A program made the position numbers and the translations under genes. From assembly GCA_050916095.1 (NCBI GenBank), contig CP050901.1:2480001-2544000 (forward strand): a DNA stretch of 64,000 nt, written 5' to 3'. This stretch comes from JANPCX01 sp050916095. GTDB taxonomy: Bacteria > Pseudomonadota > Gammaproteobacteria > Burkholderiales > Burkholderiaceae_C. This document shows positions 61,851 through 64,000 of this stretch, one piece after another. The notes under the pieces are model-generated. The model searched no databases. It worked only from the letters and a program-made list of their open reading frames with translations, and was not told the DNA's origin. Position 1 is the stretch's first letter; each line of letters opens with the position of its first letter.

Positions 61851-63455
61851 ATGCTCAAAGACGTTGATCCCGCATCAATAAAAGCCCAGCTGCAAGCCCT
61901 CGGAGACACTGCAGCCGCACAGTACGCACGGGAACTCATTGAGCGACTGCAAATCCAGTTGAAGTTTGAGCACACCAAGAACGCCGCGCTGAACTTCGAG
62001 CTGACCCGCTTGAAGCAGTGGCGCTTTGGTAAAAGCAGCGAGAGCCTGGACGCACAAGGCGGCAATCCTCAAACTCAGTTGTTCGATGCAAAAACCGAAC
62101 AGCTTCTCGTTGAAGAATCCAAAGCCGAAGACCGCGCCGAAGATGAGGCCCGCACCCCAGGGCCCAGCCGCATCAAACGCCAAGCCAAACGTCAGGCTCT
62201 GCCCAGCCAACTCGAGCGCATTGAGCACCACTACGAGATCGAGCCCGCCTTGTGCAGTGCAGGGCATCCCTTGAAGCGCATTGGCCAAGACATCAGCGAA
62301 CAACTCGATTGCGTCCCGGCCCAATTCTTTGTTCACCGTCACATTCGTGGCAAGTACGCATGCGTTTGCTGCAACACCGTGCTGGCGGCACCCATGCCCG
62401 CCCAGATCATCGACAAAGGCATTCCCGCGCCAGGGCTGCTGGCCCAGGTCATCATTGCAAAACATGATGACCACCTGCCTTTGTACCGCCAAGAAGAGAT
62501 TTACCGCAGGAGCGGTGCCTTCATCGCGCGCTCCAGCATGGCCAGTTGGGTGGGGCAGTGCGGTGTTCAGCTGCAGCCCTTGGCGCAAGCGATCAAATCC
62601 CACCTGCTGAGCCAAGCCGTGCTGCATGCCGACGAGACGCCGATCAAGCTGCTGGCGCCCGGCTCAGGCAAGACAGACACCGCCTACGCTTGGGTCATCC
62701 GTAGCAGCGACTTGGAGGCAACTGAACGCGCCGTGGTTTACGAGTTCTGCAACAGTCGGCAAGGCCAGCATGCGGCCACGCTGCTGGAGGGATTCCAAGG
62801 CAGCTTGGTTTGTGATGATTACTCGGGCTACAAAGCCTTGTTCAAACAACAGCCAATACAAGAGGCCGGATGCTGGGCCCACGCCAGAAGAAAGTTCTTC
62901 GAGGCCCACAAGCTCAACCAAAGCGAGATCGCCAAAGAGGCGCTCCATCGAATCCAGCAACTGTATGACGTGGAGCGCCAGGGGGCGCAACTCACCCTGC
63001 AGGAGCGACATCAGCTCAGGCAAGACACCAGTACAACACTGCTCCAAGAGTTCAAGGCTTGGTTACTCACCCAGCGTCAGCAACTCATGAATGCTGACGT
63101 GACGGCCAAGGCGATGGACTACACGCTCAAGCGCTGGGCGGCATTGACCCTACACCTCGCCGATGCACGCATCCCGATTGACAACAACGCGGTGGAAAAC
63201 GCGATCCGGCCGCTGGCGCTGGGGCGCAAGAACTGGCTCTTTGTGGGCAGCCAGCAAGCTGGCGAGCGCGCGGCAGTGCTGATGACGTTGATCGAGTCGG
63301 CCAAACTCAATGGGCATGATGCGTGGGTCTATCTCAAAGACGTGCTGACCAAGCTGCCCACCTGGCCCAACAGCCGACTGCACGAGTTGCTGCCGCACCG
63401 CTGGGTATCGCCCGAGACTGCCAGCGTCGCTGCGACTGCACCGGTCAACACCTGA
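61851..63455 (+). CDS. tnpC: IS66 transposase TnpC
   Basis: 534-residue DDE transposase. The N-terminal coiled coil ends with the LKQWRFGKSSESLD motif. A zinc-finger-like CXXC region follows (YACVCCNTVL), and the catalytic core shows LHADETPIKLL (first Asp), GSLVCDDYSGYKALF (second) and DNNAVENAIRPLALGRKNW (Glu). It looks intact. Confidence 0.96.
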   Translation: MLKDVDPASIKAQLQALGDTAAAQYARELIERLQIQLKFEHTKNAALNFELTRLKQWRFGKSSESLDAQGGNPQTQLFDAKTEQLLVEESKAEDRAEDEARTPGPSRIKRQAKRQALPSQLERIEHHYEIEPALCSAGHPLKRIGQDISEQLDCVPAQFFVHRHIRGKYACVCCNTVLAAPMPAQIIDKGIPAPGLLAQVIIAKHDDHLPLYRQEEIYRRSGAFIARSSMASWVGQCGVQLQPLAQAIKSHLLSQAVLHADETPIKLLAPGSGKTDTAYAWVIRSSDLEATERAVVYEFCNSRQGQHAATLLEGFQGSLVCDDYSGYKALFKQQPIQEAGCWAHARRKFFEAHKLNQSEIAKEALHRIQQLYDVERQGAQLTLQERHQLRQDTSTTLLQEFKAWLLTQRQQLMNADVTAKAMDYTLKRWAALTLHLADARIPIDNNAVENAIRPLALGRKNWLFVGSQQAGERAAVLMTLIESAKLNGHDAWVYLKDVLTKLPTWPNSRLHELLPHRWVSPETASVAATAPVNT

Positions 63456-63501
63456 TCGTTGATTCGGTCAAGGTGGGTTCACCGAACGCATACAAACCTT
63501 C

Positions 63502-63891
63502 TTGCCCCCGTCATAGCCCTTGAGCGCCGCCGTGTCCGTATTCTTCACGCTCTGCGCGTCCACGATCAACAGCGTGCTGCATGCGTTGCGCCCCAGTCTG
63601 TCTCGGGCCGCGCCAACCTGATTTTTTTAAAGCCCGTTCCAACACGCTCACACCGTCCTGGTCAGGCTCACTCCATTTGCGCCAGTAGGCATAGACCGTC
63701 GTCCACTTCGCAAACTCGCTCGGCAAGAACCTCCACTGGCAACCCGTTCGCAGCAGGTACAGCACCGCGCAGAACACCTCATACAGATCCACCTTCGTCG
63801 GCTTGGTCGCCTTGCGCACGCTGCGCAGCAGCGGCTCAATTTGCTCAAACTTCTCCCGGCTGATGTCGCTGGCGTATCTCTTTCTCTTCAT
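63502..63891 (-). pseudogene. N-terminal part (orfA) of the disrupted IS5-family transposase
   Basis: MKRKRYASDISREKFEQIEP and TGCQWRFLPSEFAKWTTVYA identify an IS5 N-terminal domain. A run of seven A residues on the minus strand (63622-63628) is a likely programmed frameshift site. The second frame then gives LLIVDAQSVKNTDTAALKGY and DGGKKV up to the IS66 insertion. The host element is thus an orfAB type, now split by the insertion. Confidence 0.9.
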
Positions 63892-63931
63892 CTGCCTATT
63901 TTCGGGTCAGAAGAAGATCGTAAACACGCTC

Positions 63932-64000
63932 TTAGGACACAACAACGTTGAAGAATCTGTCCGCCGTTTGGTTGATGGTGCTGGCCTCCTTCTTGTTCGC
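63932..64000 (-). CDS. Possible C-terminal end of an upstream minus-strand gene (partial)
   Basis: Reading on the minus strand from the window edge gives 22 codons ending NQTADRFFNVVVS and TAA, where the TAA is the TTA target duplication of the IS5-family insertion. If real, the insertion fell exactly on the stop codon. Too little sequence is present to name it. Confidence 0.3.
   Translation of the reverse strand, partial: ANKKEASTINQTADRFFNVVVS

Larger units (their letters stand above)
60883..63493 (+). mobile_element. IS66-family insertion sequence (2611 bp)
   Basis: Ends GTAAGCGTCCGGCAAACCCC and the imperfect complement of GTATGCGTTCGGTGAACCCA. It is flanked by the 8-bp direct repeat AAACCTTC (60875-60882 and 63494-63501), the duplication size typical of IS66. 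It contains tnpA, tnpB and tnpC in order, all apparently intact, so it may be active. Confidence 0.95.
60466..63931. mobile_element. IS5-family element interrupted by an IS66-family element
   Basis: Terminal inverted repeats GAGCGTGTTTACGATCT and complement lie at 60466-60482 and 63915-63931, flanked by the direct repeat TTA (60463-60465 and 63932-63934). Removing the inner IS66 element and one 8-bp duplication leaves about 847 bp, normal for IS5. Target duplication of TNA type fits the ISL2/IS1031 groups. Confidence 0.9.

Overview
The window is high-GC chromosomal DNA from a motile betaproteobacterium, most likely Burkholderiales and probably Comamonadaceae. The clues are the gene order GntR / sdhCDAB-sdhE-gltA divergent from mdh, xseB-ispA-dxs, a large fli operon, and many short dispersed repeats containing the TTCGACAAGCTCAGGGCGAA and ATTCCCGC..GCGGGAAT motifs common in that group. 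No tRNA, rRNA or CRISPR array was seen.

Layout. 1-1.8 kb: end of a chemoreceptor gene, then cheW. 2.3-15.5 kb: flagellar cluster, with fliE on the minus strand and fliF-G-H-I-J-K-L-M-N-O-P-Q-R on the plus strand (MS ring, switch, type III export and hook-length control). Repeat elements sit at gene junctions of this operon: fliF/fliG, fliI/fliJ and fliQ/fliR. 15.7-22.6 kb: a degenerate kinase/receiver protein, a ProQ/FinO RNA chaperone, alaC, a secreted 5'-nucleotidase-like lipoprotein between two partial copies of the alaC 5' region, and a DUF2059 protein. 22.8-31.8 kb: TCA-cycle block (gltA, sdhE, sdhBADC, a GntR regulator with a palindrome, mdh, a CitE-like lyase). 32-43.7 kb: housekeeping genes (murB, yajQ, rsuA, ribF, ileS, lspA) mixed with envelope proteins and a sensor kinase.

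43.9-54.3 kb is the most unusual part: a minus-strand run of twelve genes that looks like an R-body (refractile body, reb) operon. It has four canonical RebB paralogues, a short RebB-like protein translationally coupled to a RebB-like protein with a long Ala-Pro tail, and a divergent RebB-like protein. These are followed by three unfamiliar proteins (one with an Ala-Pro array and Ala/Gln-rich tail, one with a possible nucleotidyltransferase signature), a GH25 lysozyme lipoprotein and a PLC-X domain protein. A divergent gene encodes an odd regulator: an NtrC-type AAA+ domain that has lost its ATPase residues and sigma-54 loop, fused to an AraC DNA-binding domain. The working idea is a contractile-ribbon system with its own regulator and possibly co-expressed envelope- or membrane-attacking enzymes. 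R-bodies have been reported in Hydrogenophaga taeniospiralis and Acidovorax avenae, which fits the taxonomic guess; the downstream cargo-like genes and the regulator architecture deserve attention.

54.5-60.3 kb: an HD-GYP protein, the isoprenoid block dxs-ispA-xseB and a Rieske oxygenase. 60.35-63.93 kb: a nested transposon, a complete IS66-family element (tnpA, tnpB, tnpC; 8-bp target duplication) inserted in the transposase of an IS5-family element (3-bp duplication TTA), which itself sits against a dispersed 113-bp repeat.

Beyond genes, two 240-bp elements (8.03-8.26 kb and 32.11-32.36 kb) share a 117-bp core at about 94% identity, but have unrelated terminal stems and unrelated internal hairpins that each still base-pair. 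This looks like a structured RNA or single-strand DNA element and has no name I recognise.
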